Positions 47,320-59,488 of a stretch of DNA of 64,000 nucleotides are shown one piece after another. Below the pieces are notes generated by a model. That model ran no database searches and was not told where the DNA came from. It saw only the letters and a program-made list of their open reading frames with translations. A program made the translations under genes and the position numbers. The DNA is taken from assembly GCF_009389715.1 (NCBI RefSeq), contig NC_052400.1, positions 248,001-312,000 of the forward strand. Reading direction: 5' to 3'. The stretch is from Phoenix dactylifera. Lineage: Eukaryota > Streptophyta > Magnoliopsida > Arecales > Arecaceae. How positions within the stretch are numbered: position 1 is the first letter of the stretch; every line of letters begins with the position of its first letter.

Positions 47320-48370
47320 GAGCTGATCCAGCCTATAGTTTATGTGGATTAAATGACACTATTGCACATGCCCATTTAGAATGACTATAAGTTGATCATG
47401 ATATTTCTGATTGGATTTGTGATGTGCAAGACTCCATCGTGTATTACATTGATTTTATATATTGCCCCGATCACCTTGAAATACATAGTGTGCCGGTCGA
47501 ACAGGGTTTTTTGTTTGTTCTTCTTCTTATTATTTTTTGGCATCCTAATCTCCTTTTCCAGGGCCCTTCCAATAAACCTGGTCTGTTTTAACTCCTTTCA
47601 AATTAAAAAAAGAAAAAAATTGTGGAGACAATTTAGTGATAGCGTTCATTCAGGAGGCCTACCCAACTGGATCAGATACCATGGTGGCTTCCTATTGCCA
47701 CCAACAATTTTGACTTCGGGGTGAATCAAAAATGACTTCCACAAGTGAAAATTGAAAACTCTTTATATATCGATATTCTTAATCAAATTACGACTTTTTC
47801 CATGATCTTTCACTTATCAAATTGTCCTTGGGGTTAATTCTCCATTCTTGATACTAGCTGCAATTGCCACCCGCCAAATATTCTTGGGTCTTATCTTATT
47901 CCTTGAGTTGACAAAAGTCTAAATAACAAAATAAACCAAACGACTCCTTTAACTTGCTTTATTAGATTGAGCATCGATGACAGAACCTTCCCACTTTCCT
48001 AATATCCTTCGAAAACTAAGATCAGTGAAGAGCCACGTATGCTGCAAAGTGAAGCAAAAATAAATCTCCATAAACGCTTGCTCATCTATTGGGACATTGG
48101 TAGTGCAAATGAGTTAGATGCTATCATCCCCCAGTGTTTGATGCATCACCCAATCCAGATCTATTTTGGGTCATTGGGTGCCACCCCTGCTCCTGGACAT
48201 TTGGGCCATCGTTAGTGGCGATGTTGCTTTCTAGGCCGAGCATGCTTACAGAGAAGTTAATGAGGCCGCGGATTGGACGGCCTCGTATATAGCCGATCAC
48301 TTAGAAGGCCTTGTGAAAAGGAAGTTGCCTAGGGCACTCTGAGACTTGCTATTTTTTAACTTTTTTTTGG
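47320..48370. other. Triplicated intergenic segment, right arm
   Basis: Mirror of 27,878-28,930, no gene recognised. The third copy begins at the equivalent of about 48,370. Confidence 0.5.
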
Positions 48371-48419
48371 ATATATCCATACTAAAGGTAAGTGTTGCAC
48401 ATCAACTCAACAAGGCAAT

Positions 48420-48708
48420 TGTTGTGGGTGTGGTGCCGAATTTAGTCCCATACCGATTAGGCAGCGGAAAAGTCTGTGCCTTATAAGGAGGGAAAACCTC
48501 TTTTCTCACCAGGCGCTTTTTGTGGGGCAAAACCGTGCGGGTATCCCCCCGTCAGCGCTGGACGCGCGGGCCGGAAAAAATTCCCCCAGTAGCGCTGGAC
48601 GCGCGGGCCGGAGTCCCAGAGCGGACAATACCTCATGGGGGACGCGTGCCGTTATCTGCCGTCAGTTGGTGGGGACTATGCTGTTGTCGGGTCGGAAGGC
48701 CTGCAACA
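48420..48708 (-). mobile_element. Candidate 289-bp solo LTR (right arm)
   Basis: Exact-length mirror of 27,541-27,829. Confidence 0.5.
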
Positions 48709-49500
48709 GTAATAATAGCAAATTGGAGAAAGTTATGCATAAAAGATGCAGCAGGGGGCATGCATGTGATAATTGTGATATAAGGCATGCCCATGCCAAT
48801 ATGTGGACCACAAACTGATTTTTTCTATGGCATGATTTAGTCCATAGATTCGTCGGAACGAGCTACCAGTCCATGGGGACCTATGAACTTTCAGTGCTTG
48901 ATTGTTTATTTAGCAAACCTCTCCCACACCTAAAGGCAGCTATAATTCTAAAATACAGCAAGAATTTGGTGTCCTCGAGTTAATTAGTCAACTATCTACG
49001 TATTGAGAAGCTAAATTGCAGAGAATTCAAGCTCAATTGTGACTTTCTAACAATCACACATTTCTTAAGCGGTCAAAAGGAAGTATAACACGAAATTCCT
49101 TTTGCTCGGTCTCGAGCCACCAAAATGAACAATGAAACCTACTGCTGCTGACTCTTTCAAAAACCACAAGAAATTAGTCCTCAAGCATGGTTCATGCAGT
49201 CTCAGCCACCCATAGATTCATATAACATAAGGCATTCAGATTGGAAAATTCCATCAACATTGCCAGTTCTCTTCTATCTGTAACGATTTAAGCAATTGAT
49301 GACACTTGGCATATAGACTTTGACGTGGTATTCAGATATTCTGACTTTTTTTTTTGATACAAAATATTAAGACTTTTCTTCAGTCGTCTTTCATCTAATG
49401 GGATTGAACTACCATGAAAGAGCCAATGGGCTGAAGGGGCTTCCAGGTTGATATCCAGCTCTGTGCATGCAGGGAATTCTGTCGGAACTTGTCCTCAAGC

Positions 49501-49659
49501 CCGTTTCTTCTGTTTTACAGGCCTGCAGGTCGGTTTCACCTGGAGTCGGTGGACCATGACCTCAGGGTCGATTCCTGGTATGTCGGCGGGCGACCAGGCG
49601 AAGACATCAATGTTGGCCCGGAGGAATTCGGTCAGGCGCTTCCTTTCGCGGGGGCTGGC
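49501..49659 (-). mobile_element. gypsy RT fragment inserted in right arm
   Basis: About 159 bp nearly identical to 18,960-19,118 of the gypsy remnant: on the minus strand RERKRL, the DVFAW-containing segment and VIVHRLQVKPTCRPVKQKK. Four or so base differences separate the two. It starts in a shared AGCCC and ends at GGGGCTGGC, the same point where gag is joined to RT at about 19,118 in the left element. Confidence 0.85.
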
Positions 49660-50038
49660 CAACAGTTAAACGGGTTAAACAGTTTAAACGGGTCAGACAT
49701 CTAAAACCCGATCCAACCTGTTTAACCTGCCCAACCCGATCTGTTTAGACCCGTTTAACCTGTTTAGACCTGTTTAGACCCGTTTAACTTGTTTAGACCT
49801 GTTTAACCTGTTTAACCCGTTTAAACTGTTTAGACCTGTTTAACCTGCCCAACAGTTAAACGGGTTAAACAGTTTAAACGGGTCAGACATCTAAAACCCG
49901 TATCCGACCCAATTAATAAACAGGTTAAACGGGTCGACCTGTTTACGACCCAAACCTGTTTAGGCCAAACCCAAACCTGTTTATGGCGGGTCGAACACGG
50001 GTCGGATTGGCGGGTCGGGTCATATTTTGCCACCCCTA
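49660..50038. mobile_element. hAT-like element rich in GTTTAA/TTAAAC words, one end missing
   Basis: Repeated words GTTTAAAC, CCCGTTTAA and CCTGTTTAGACC fill the segment. A 51-bp unit starting CAACAGTTAAACGGG at 49,660 recurs at 49,850. The right end CATATTTTGCCACCCCTA is the reverse complement of TAGGGGTGGCAAAATATG, a terminal sequence type of plant hAT non-autonomous elements. The matching left terminus is absent, replaced by the RT fragment. Confidence 0.6.
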
Positions 50039-50040
50039 CT

Positions 50041-51014
50041 TAGGATTAATAAATTACCATCATTAAAGAAGAAAAAAAAAATACAAGAGTGCACCTCATG
50101 GCCAATGATCGCCACGTGGACTACATGGGAGAATCGCAGCTGGCTTGGGAGCGGTCCAGATAAGTCTCATACTTTCAGCGCACCAAACATCACACCCTCT
50201 CTGACACCTGGGCCCACATCTTGCATTTAATACACCAATAATGGCGTTGGGTGTCGTGAAAAGTAAGTACGTTAACGAGGAAACTTCCTCGCTGGTCACC
50301 AAGATCGGGGTCCTCTCGGAGTCACGAGGGGATTCGATTGCTAACCGCCATCTTCTTCTCCGCCCGAAACGGTACGATTCTCCTCCTCCCCGACGTAATT
50401 GGTACTCCCTCTCCCCCGTTAATCTCTCCGCATAATGTTTCAGTGGGAATCTAGCGTTATTCCATCTCTTTCTTGCTTGATTTGTTCATTTTTATCATTT
50501 TCTACTGTTGCTTTTGGTGGAGATCTTATCAATGTAGGAAGCTTTCAATGATTTTCGTTGGATTATAATATTTAATGGGTTGGTTTAGTGATTTGGTCGT
50601 GTGGGTCTTTGGAAAGTTCGATTTTTTGAGAGTATTTTAATTATTCTGTTGGGAAAAGAAAAATTAGGTTTGGCTTTTGTACAAGTATATGTTCTGACTA
50701 ATCTTCTGATCCGCTTTTCCACAATCTAAATTTGTTTGAGCTTCAAGAATTCTGAGTTGGATGTTTATACCTTCAGTTATTGTTGGTGAGGATTTTGGGT
50801 GTTTTCATGCTTGCTTTTCTTGAAATAAAGGAATTTGAATTTTGGTTTGTTATCGCCTAGAATTTGGGTTTGCATCTTCATATATTTCTGCCGGAAATTG
50901 AGGTTGATTCATGTTTGGTTTTGGTCTTCAGCAGAGGGTTTATTTGGTGGTTGAGGGCTGTTTTCTTCGGAGAGCTGTGTGTTAAGAAGTTTGCTATAGA
51001 TTGGAAGTGTGATT
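50041..51014 (+). promoter_or_regulatory. Upstream region and leader of right RGLG copy
   Basis: Mirror of the left RGLG 5' region, with a 64-codon upstream frame from 50,241 and a probable leader intron before the coding ATG. The exact transcription start cannot be set from sequence. Confidence 0.4.
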
Positions 51015-54000
51015 ATGGGAGGAAAATGGTCGAAATCTAGGAGCCCCCATCGTTATTCACATAATTATGGGACTCCGCCTTCACGAAGCACTTCGAGGTA
51101 CTCTCCTTACCCAGGGAATAATCTACAGCCTAGAACAGTAGAGAGGGTGCAGAGAAAGTATACAAAAATAGGTGATGATTACCACTCGCTTGACCAGGTA
51201 TTCCAGCCCCCCTACTCTTCATCATATTTTAAATATCTCTTTTTGATGCGTTTATTGTACTTCTATTCTATGAATTTTCAAATTCCAATGGGAAAGAATG
51301 ATTTAGCTATTATGTGCTCTTCTGTGTCAGAAAGTATAAAACACCATGCTTAAATATGCGGTGTTGAGAAGTTTTTGAAGCTGAAAATGCTGAAAAAATG
51401 ACTGCTAGATATCAAGTTAACGTAATCAAGGTCTAGGCTTACTCTAGGTTACTCGCAGGATTGGTTAGAAAAATTAATTCTGTCCCTTGTTAATATGAAA
51501 GGAATTTTTAGGTTTTCAAGCAGGGAGGTGGCTTTAGTTTCTTGCTGAAGTTCATAGTTGTAGCAAGACTAGAGAAGGCTTGATATGAAGTAATCTATGG
51601 CACAGGAATCAATGATGAAATATGATCCATAAAATTAACCGCAAATAGATGGTATGAGGCGTTCCTTCTTTACATCATTAAAGCTAACTAAACTGTCCTG
51701 TACAAGGTTGATAGGTAACACCCATGATGGAGCAGGACACGGGATGCAAATTGTTGATGTTTGACAAAATGGGGTTTTGCATGGGATAGGACATACTACC
51801 TCCAATGGGGATGTTTCATTTTTAAACAACCAAAATCATTTTTGATCAAGTAAATGTGCATATATTAAGATCATGATACTGAGGAAGAGTCTGAAAAGGA
51901 AAGAAGGAAAAATAAAAGAAGTCTCAGCCACCCAGAAGAACTATATCAAAGATAGCACATACAAGGCTTATTCAGTCTCAACTTTAATATTACAAATAAA
52001 TTTTCTTATACTGAATGTCAATGGGAAGCATATAATGATGCTTTTTCTCAGGTAGTTTCATTTAATGACTTTCACTTCTGTATTAAAATCATCTGCTTTA
52101 CTGTATGTTAATGGCGGGGATGTAATGTTACTTATTTAAGGTGGTCTTACTTATCATCTCACTTCTATGTCTCAAATAATCTGTGTTAACTACATTCATT
52201 CATCAATCTCCACTAAACATTAGCTATCTATCAATATAAACTGTCATACTTTATTGACCTTATATTGTTTTTAAACCTAGGTAACAGAAGCTCTTTCACA
52301 AGCTGGTCTTGAATCTTCAAATCTGATTGTGGGAATTGATTTTACAAAGAGCAACGAATGGACAGGTTTTATTTCATAAACTTGTGATCTCCTGCCTTTA
52401 AATTTTTTGTTATCAGCTTGTGGTTCTGCACCATGTAATTATTAACGGGCACAGAAAATCAACTTATGAAATGCTTTTACTTCTTTGTGGGCCAAATCTG
52501 GGAGATCTCATAAGCGGAAAAGCTCATTATTTTTAATGTAACATCTTGATGCTTAATGCTTAGCTGATATGGAATTTATGCAAAACAGGTGCTGTGATGG
52601 GGTGTGTGTGTGTGTGTGTTGGGGGGGGGGGGGGGGGATGATGTTTTTCCTTCATGTTTTATAGTTACAATTTTTTTATAACAAGTTTTTGAAGCAACCA
52701 ACAGATTTTTATATTAGGTCTAGGATCCTACTTTATCTGTGGCATTAGCTGATTTTTTCCACTAGTTAAATATCTATATAATGCTTGTTTGAACTAGTAC
52801 CTGAATGGACTATTCCTGTTGCATGCTCTAGATTTTTGGATAATATATGGGAGAGAATGTAAAACAGAAAGAGAATTATAAGTAATGCTGATTACTTCCA
52901 CCTCAGTATTTCTGCTAGGTATTCATATCTTAGAAAAGGTTGTGTAAAGTTTAGCCTTAGAAACTTTTAAAATCCTCATTCATGAATCCTACACTGTTAC
53001 CAGGCAGAGTTTCTTTCAACCGCCGATGTTTGCATGACATTGGGCATACTCCAAACCCATATGAGCAGGCATTATCAATTATTGGAAGAACTCTATCTGC
53101 TTTTGATGAGGATAATCTTATTCCTTGCTTTGGATTCGGAGATGGTTAGTGTCGCTCTAGCTTGTAGAAAAAGGTCTACTTAATTTTGCTACAAATTTCA
53201 AGGCTACTTTTATAAAACTGTCTGGGGATTCTTGTTATTGTTTCTATATTGCAGCATCCACACATGATCAGGAGGTATTCAGTTTTTATCCAGAGAACCG
53301 ACCATGTAATGGCTTTGAGGAAGCACTACAAAGGTATAAAGAATTAGTTCCACATCTTCGATTAGCTGGTCTGTACGATGCTCTTACTTACATGCTATAT
53401 TTTTGTCAACCTCATATAGATCATTGTGAAGTTCCTATTTGGTCATGACTCTGGACCTTCTTGACAGGACCAACATCCTTTGCACCAATAATTGAAACAG
53501 CCATCGGCATTGTAGATAATAGTGGTGGCCAATATCATGTTCTTCTTATAATAGCAGATGGACAGGTCAGCTATTCAAGATGCTTCTCTTTTCAATTTTT
53601 CGTTGTTATTTTCCCTATTCGTAGATTTTTATATTATGCAATAAAAGAGCACTAATTTGTCTGTTTTCTTTTTCCACATCTCAGTTTATAGTATTTTGTC
53701 CAGCTTCCAACATGTCTATTTTCTTGGGGATCTGATACTCATACTAATTTGACCTTAGGTAACACGCAGTGTTGACACAATTCACGGCCAGCTGAGTTCA
53801 CAAGAGCGAGATACTATGAATGCCATAGTCAAAGCTAGGTGATTGACAACATTTGAGATAGTAAAGCCTTTTTATTTGCTTTTTAATCATATATTTACTG
53901 TTAGTTATTCTGACTTGCACCTCTTATGTTGGTACTTGGTAGTGATTACCCGCTGTCAATAGTTCTAGTTGGAGTTGGTGATGGACCATGGGACATGATG

Positions 54001-54963
54001 AGAGAATTTGATGATAATATACCTTCACGAGCATTTGATAATTTCCAGGTTACAAACTGAACATACATAAGTATGATACTACATATGCATATGAAGAGTG
54101 GTCATTTTGTGATTTGGTTTTATGCAGTTTGTGAACTTTACAGAGATCATGTCTAGAAATATTTCCAACAGCAGAAAGGAGACAGAGTTCGCGCTTGCAG
54201 CATTGATGGAAATCCCATCACAATATAAAGCAACAATAGACCTTCAACTTTTGGGGTATTAGGATGATGTTTCTGATTCATGATTTTGATTAAACAATGT
54301 TTCTGCTGTTCAAGTTATTTCCTTTTTGTTCCCCAGTAAACGAAGAGGAACACCGGAAATGACTTCTCTCCCTCCACCAATTAAAAGTCATGGTTCAGCA
54401 TATTCAAATCCAAAATACTCGCACTCAAGCAGCTCGGAGCAAGGTGCTGGAGTTCATAAAAGGGCGCCAGCCATTCCATCGGAGAGTTCTCTAGAAGAGA
54501 AACAAGTAAATAAATTGATTTACATTTTGGTCCATATGCTGAGTGCTGACCTGTTATTTTATAAGGCTTGTGATGAGCAGATCACTTCAAAACTTCTGAG
54601 TTTGCTGTATTGGGTATGGATTTTCATGTGGTTGTAGTTATTGCTATATCTGAGGGAACCGTGTCTTCGGTGTAAAGCATATTGATAATGTCAATGTTAA
54701 TATAAAGTTTTAATTCACGGATGCCAAAAATATTTCTTTTTCTGTTAACAGATTTGTCCCATTTGCTTGTGGCAAGCTAAGAATCTCGCATTTGGGTGTG
54801 GGCATCAGGTATGCAGTAGATTTCCTTCTTTTTTCTTCCAACGATACTTAATCTGCACTGATAATATTTTTTTTTATTGCAGACTTGCCATAAGTGTGGA
54901 GAAAGCTTGCAGGTCTGCCCAATTTGCCAGAGCCAGATAGCAACTAGAATCAGACTTTACTGA
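51015..54963 (+). CDS. RGLG: RGLG-type RING E3 ubiquitin ligase, right-arm copy
   Basis: Eleven coding exons: 51,015-51,197, 52,281-52,365, 53,004-53,144, 53,255-53,368, 53,468-53,565, 53,759-53,838, 53,943-54,048, 54,128-54,255, 54,337-54,505, 54,752-54,808, 54,883-54,963; 1,242 nt, 413 residues, all phases consistent. MGG at the start gives a Gly2 myristoylation site, so plasma-membrane attachment is likely. A copine/VWA domain follows (about 61-330) with a MIDAS-like DFTKS at 81-85, [36 protein letters not shown] and [16 protein letters not shown]. The C-terminal C3HC4 RING has C370, C373, C384, H386, C389, C392, C399 and C402. I chose the ATG at 51,015 because MGG is the family start. A paralogue or allele sits in the left arm. 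Confidence 0.93.
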
Positions 54964-54999
54964 TGCTTTGAGACTATCATTCACATTAATGTCCAGAAT

Positions 55000-55960
55000 G
55001 ATGACTCCATAACAGGTTGTGTTTCATGAAAGTCGGCACACATCTGGGACACAAGTAAAGGTTGAGTACATCATCATCGTCGAACAGTATTCAGTAGTTG
55101 CTTTGGTGCAATACTCGTTTGCATACAGCAGTTGGTTCTCAATAGCGGGCAGTTGCAATATAAGCAATGCACCATTGGTGCAAGTTAAAACATGTTTCAT
55201 TTTGCTGGATTATGCATGTTCCTTTCTCCTGGATTATGTAAATAAATATGTTTTTCCCAAATAAAAGCAATATCAATTTTCCTTTTTTTTTTTGAGGTAA
55301 AAGGAGGGTAAAAACCATGTTTTTCCTAGTTTAATTCCTCTTATCAGTTTTTGTTTCCTTCTTCGTATTATATCTATGTTGGACACAAGCACTATTCACT
55401 TTTGTCTGGCTTTGTGGATTGGTAACATGGACTTTATTATTTGAGATGTTCATCAAGCATGATATTACTATAAAATAGTTAAAAATAGGGCATCTTTGGA
55501 ATCTCTCAGATAAATACATATGTATGTACATACTTACTATATATCCATAAATAACTATTTTATCTATTGTGTCCTTTTAACATTGTTAATATGTGCATAT
55601 GGACCCCTTGATCGGTTGTCACTGTACAAACCCAAGCAGGGAAACAAATTTCTCGAGGCATTCTTTTCACACAAGCTCTTCCCCTTCATGCAGTTACTTC
55701 AAGCGTATTGATTCCATTTCATTGCTTCTTTCATGGATAGAATGGTCTCATTTGGATACAATTGCTTGATAGAGAATATCAATCAATGGCGCACAGGTTC
55801 TTGGAAAATCTTATAAACTCCGGGTCGTGGGTTGGATTGGCACCAACAGGCTATATATGTCGATATTGATCTTTTTAGGATTCTCTATAAAAATACAGTG
55901 GAGACAGGCATAGATGCAAAAATATTTAAGTAATAATATGAAATGTTCCTTTCTACCGGG
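55000..55960. other. RGLG 3' flank, right arm
   Basis: Probable 3' UTR and intergenic DNA, mirror of about 20,650-21,600; no further gene. Confidence 0.4.
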
Positions 55961-56231
55961 CTTGTGTCATAGATTCTTGTTTCTTTGTTTTCTTCTTGCC
56001 ATGGAATCGTGATCTCTCTCTCTCTCTCTCTCTCTCGGGCGACACCTACCCGCTACACCTCGAGATGGATCTGGACAATCGTAAAGAAGATAAGCTTCTG
56101 TCGTGATACTTCTTGCCATAGAATCGTGATCTCTCTCTGGATTTGGACAATCGTAAAGAAGATAAAGCTTTTGTCGAGGCACGTGGATTCGTTGCGAGGG
56201 TCGACGTTTTTTTTTTGTTGAATGTATTATT

Positions 56232-56305
56232 CTCCTGTATAGCACCGAAACCCGCAGCTTTCCACCTTGATAAGGCGGTGCTCTTACCGATTGAACTACA
56301 GTGAG
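56232..56305 (-). pseudogene. trnD-GUC: Plastid-type trnD-like relic, right-arm copy
   Basis: Reverse-complement copy of 20,292-20,365 with the same altered anticodon loop. Confidence 0.55.
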
Positions 56306-56661
56306 TTGATTGACCAAGGCCTTCCCTTACGACGATGAAATTTTATCTCCTACTTTAATGAAAAGCCTAGTCTCTCGACACTAACTAATTTTTTAGTGTA
56401 AGTACTGTACGATGAATGCCCCATCCCATTCCTTTTTTCTTATTCTATAACCTTACCAATTAATGGCTTAAGCTGCCGGTTAGCTATGTGATTTTCGAAG
56501 AAATCAATATATAGATAATTAATTTTGGGGCATGGCCAAATATATAGTAGGAATTATATGTTAGCATGGTCTCAATGGAGAGCATGTTTTTTATAATAAA
56601 ACATTCTTATGGTCTACTTTGATGGGTCTTATAAGCTAGCACTGCCACCATCCATGCGCTA

Positions 56662-57372
56662 ATGAAAGAGTTCGGACTGAAGTTGAGAAGTAAGGGAGCC
56701 TCCAACGCTTCCCGGCGTTCCCCGCAGAGTCCTGAAAACTCTGTCCAGAATTTGCCTTCCCCGGCTGATCCGGTTCCTCAGATTCAGCCGGAACAGTTCA
56801 ACGCCCTGGTGCAGCAAGTCCAGGCCTTGGCCGCCGCCGTCCAAGGTCTTTGGCGTGAGGAAGCCTTACCTACGCTCCCCCCGCAGGCCCAGATCCCACC
56901 GGAGCTTCCTCCGAACGGCCCGATTCTCCAAGGCCAGAACCTTCATGGCTCTTCTAGGGCTAACAACGAAGAGCGAGTGTCCCCCCAGAGAGAGCTGCCG
57001 GGGGGAAGTCTAAACAGAAGACCCCAGCTCTCCGAAGCCGAGTCGGCCCGGACCGCCGTGAGCCGGAGCAAACTACGGTGACAATTCCCCGGGTTGGGGA
57101 GCTCGATAGAAAAGTCGAGAACCTGGAGCGCCAGATTGAAGCGCTCTACAGCAGGAGTGCAAGACACGAGGGGGATTTTGAATTTACCACCAAGTCCCCC
57201 TTCTCCCGCCAAATCGAGGACGAGCCGGTCCCTCCGAGGTTCAAGATGCCTCAAGTGGAGCCCTACAGCGGAACTACCGACCCCCTCGACCATTTGGAAA
57301 GCTACCGAGCTCTTATGACACTGCAAGGGTCCTCGGAGGCCGTGCTCTGCAAGGCCCTCCCAGCGACCCTCC
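56662..57372 (+). pseudogene. gypsy gag fragment ending the right arm
   Basis: The ATG at 56,662 gives MKEFGLKLRSKGASNASR and continues like the left gag. A frame break occurs near 57,050 (after LSEAESA, where the left copy continues in frame), then the capsid block YSGTTDPLDHLESYRALM resumes in another frame. The sequence stops at CCCTCC (57,372), mid-capsid, where it is fused to the third duplicated copy. Confidence 0.85.
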
Positions 57373-57379
57373 AAAAAAA

Positions 57380-58427
57380 AGTTAAAAAATAGCAAGTCTC
57401 AGAGTGCCCTAGGCAACTTCCTTTTCACAAGGCCTTCTAAGTGATCGGCTATATACGAGGCCGTCCAATCCGCGGCCTCATTAACTTCTCTGTAAGCATG
57501 CTCGGCCTAGAAAGCAACATCGCCACTAACGATGGCCCAAATGTCCAGGAGCAGGGGTGGCACCCAATGACCCAAAATAGATCTGGATTGGGTGATGCAT
57601 CAAACACTGGGGGATGATAGCATCTAACTCATTTGCACTACCAATGTCCCAATAGATGAGCAAGCGTTTATGGAGATTTATTTTTGCTTCACTTTGCAGC
57701 ATACGTGGCTCTTCACTGATCTTAGTTTTCGAAGGATATTAGGAAAGTGGGAAGGTTCTGTCATCGATGCTCAATCTAATAAAGCAAGTTAAAGGAGTCG
57801 TTTGGTTTATTTTGTTATTTAGACTTTTGTCAACTCAAGGAATAAGATAAGACCCAAGAATATTTGGCGGGTGGCAATTGCAGCTAGTATCAAGAATGGA
57901 GAATTAACCCCAAGGACAATTTGATAAGTGAAAGATCATGGAAAAAGTCGTAATTTGATTAAGAATATCGATATATAAAGAGTTTTCAATTTTCACTTGT
58001 GGAAGTCATTTTTGATTCACCCCGAAGTCAAAATTGTTGGTGGCAATAGGAAGCCACCATGGTATCTGATCCAGTTGGGTAGGCCTCCTGAATGAACGCT
58101 ATCACTAAATTGTCTCCACAATTTTTTTCTTTTTTTAATTTGAAAGGAGTTAAAACAGACCAGGTTTATTGGAAGGGCCCTGGAAAAGGAGATTAGGATG
58201 CCAAAAAATAATAAGAAGAAGAACAAACAAAAAACCCTGTTCGACCGGCACACTATGTATTTCAAGGTGATCGGGGCAATATATAAAATCAATGTAATAC
58301 ACGATGGAGTCTTGCACATCACAAATCCAATCAGAAATATCATGATCAACTTATAGTCATTCTAAATGGGCATGTGCAATAGTGTCATTTAATCCACATA
58401 AACTATAGGCTGGATCAGCTCTAATAC
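57380..58427. other. Triplicated intergenic segment, third copy
   Basis: Same content as 27,878-28,930; no gene recognised. Confidence 0.5.
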
Positions 58428-59488
58428 TGTGAAGGCCCGATCTAGGCCCAATCCACACGATCGGCCCGACCTGTGGTTTGACCTCTGGAGTAGCCAAGCA
58501 CATGTTACACGTGTGACAAGAATGGAAAACTCACAGAGGAAGTCTTCTTCTCCTTTGGTGATTTCGGCTAGGAGTCAGAGTTCTAGAGCCGTCGGGACCC
58601 TAGGGCTTCTCTATAAAGGGAGAGCTCTCTCCCTCCATACCTATCCATTCCAAATAATCCTCCTCTTTCCCTCTCCTTCTTTCTCCTTTTTTTCTATTAA
58701 GTTCGTGGCTGCTCGTCATTGTGCTTGCCAGAAATCGGGACCACCAAACACCACCTGAGCTGAGGTAACGCTCTGATCTTCTTCTCCTTTCACTCTTCTT
58801 CTTCCCGCGACCCGAAATCACGGCCGCCGATCAAAAAATCAGCCAGAAATCAACTGAATAAGGATCCCTATTTTGCCTCTTTTTTTTCTTTTTTCGGCCA
58901 TGCCTATCGTCGGCGTTCATCGCCAAAGCCCCCGGTCACTTCCCAATATTGGTCCATGGTTGGAACAAGACCCCAGCCACAAGCGAGCGGCTAGGATTTG
59001 AATACATTAAGGCAAGAAATCATCTATGTCCAGCCCTGCTTTTGGTTTGATTTTGGACGGCCAACCGCCACCGCACCTCATCGGACCACCATGGTTAGCC
59101 ACTAGTCAAAGTTCCTCTGTTTGCTAAAAAAGAAGAAAAGTTCTCTTTCTCTCTCGTTTCCTTCCTTCTCTCTTCTCCCTCTTTCTCTCTCTAGGAGACC
59201 TATGGATCCTAGTATAGGATCCTGTCGACCTGGCCCACAAATCCAAGTTGACACCTATAAAGAGCCTTAATCTACCCTGGTGCCCAGGCAGCCTGCCAGA
59301 CTAATCACCCCAGTCCTATTAAGTGCCTATAAAACTTAGTATTAATGAACCCTATAAATTGGCCTTAGCCCTAATCTAGTTTGTGCCTCATGATTCATTA
59401 ATCGAGTTGCTTAGACCTGACCTAACTGGGTCGTCATTATCCAGCCGATGTGGGACTAAACATGCCCACACTTGTTCTCACACACAGT
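58428..59488 (+). repeat. Candidate LTR-like repeat (third copy)
   Basis: Copy of 28,936-29,994, with private base changes near 58,979 and 59,330. Confidence 0.35.

Larger units (their letters stand above)
43270..57372. repeat. Right arm of large inverted duplication
   Basis: Reverse complement of 19,223-32,974. Mirror coordinates sum to about 76,249 before the 49.5-50.0 kb patch and to about 76,639 just after it, so the arms are collinear apart from that patch and small indels. It carries MRPL46 exon 6, the candidate LTRs, a complete RGLG gene, the trnD-like relic and the gag fragment. Confidence 0.93.
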
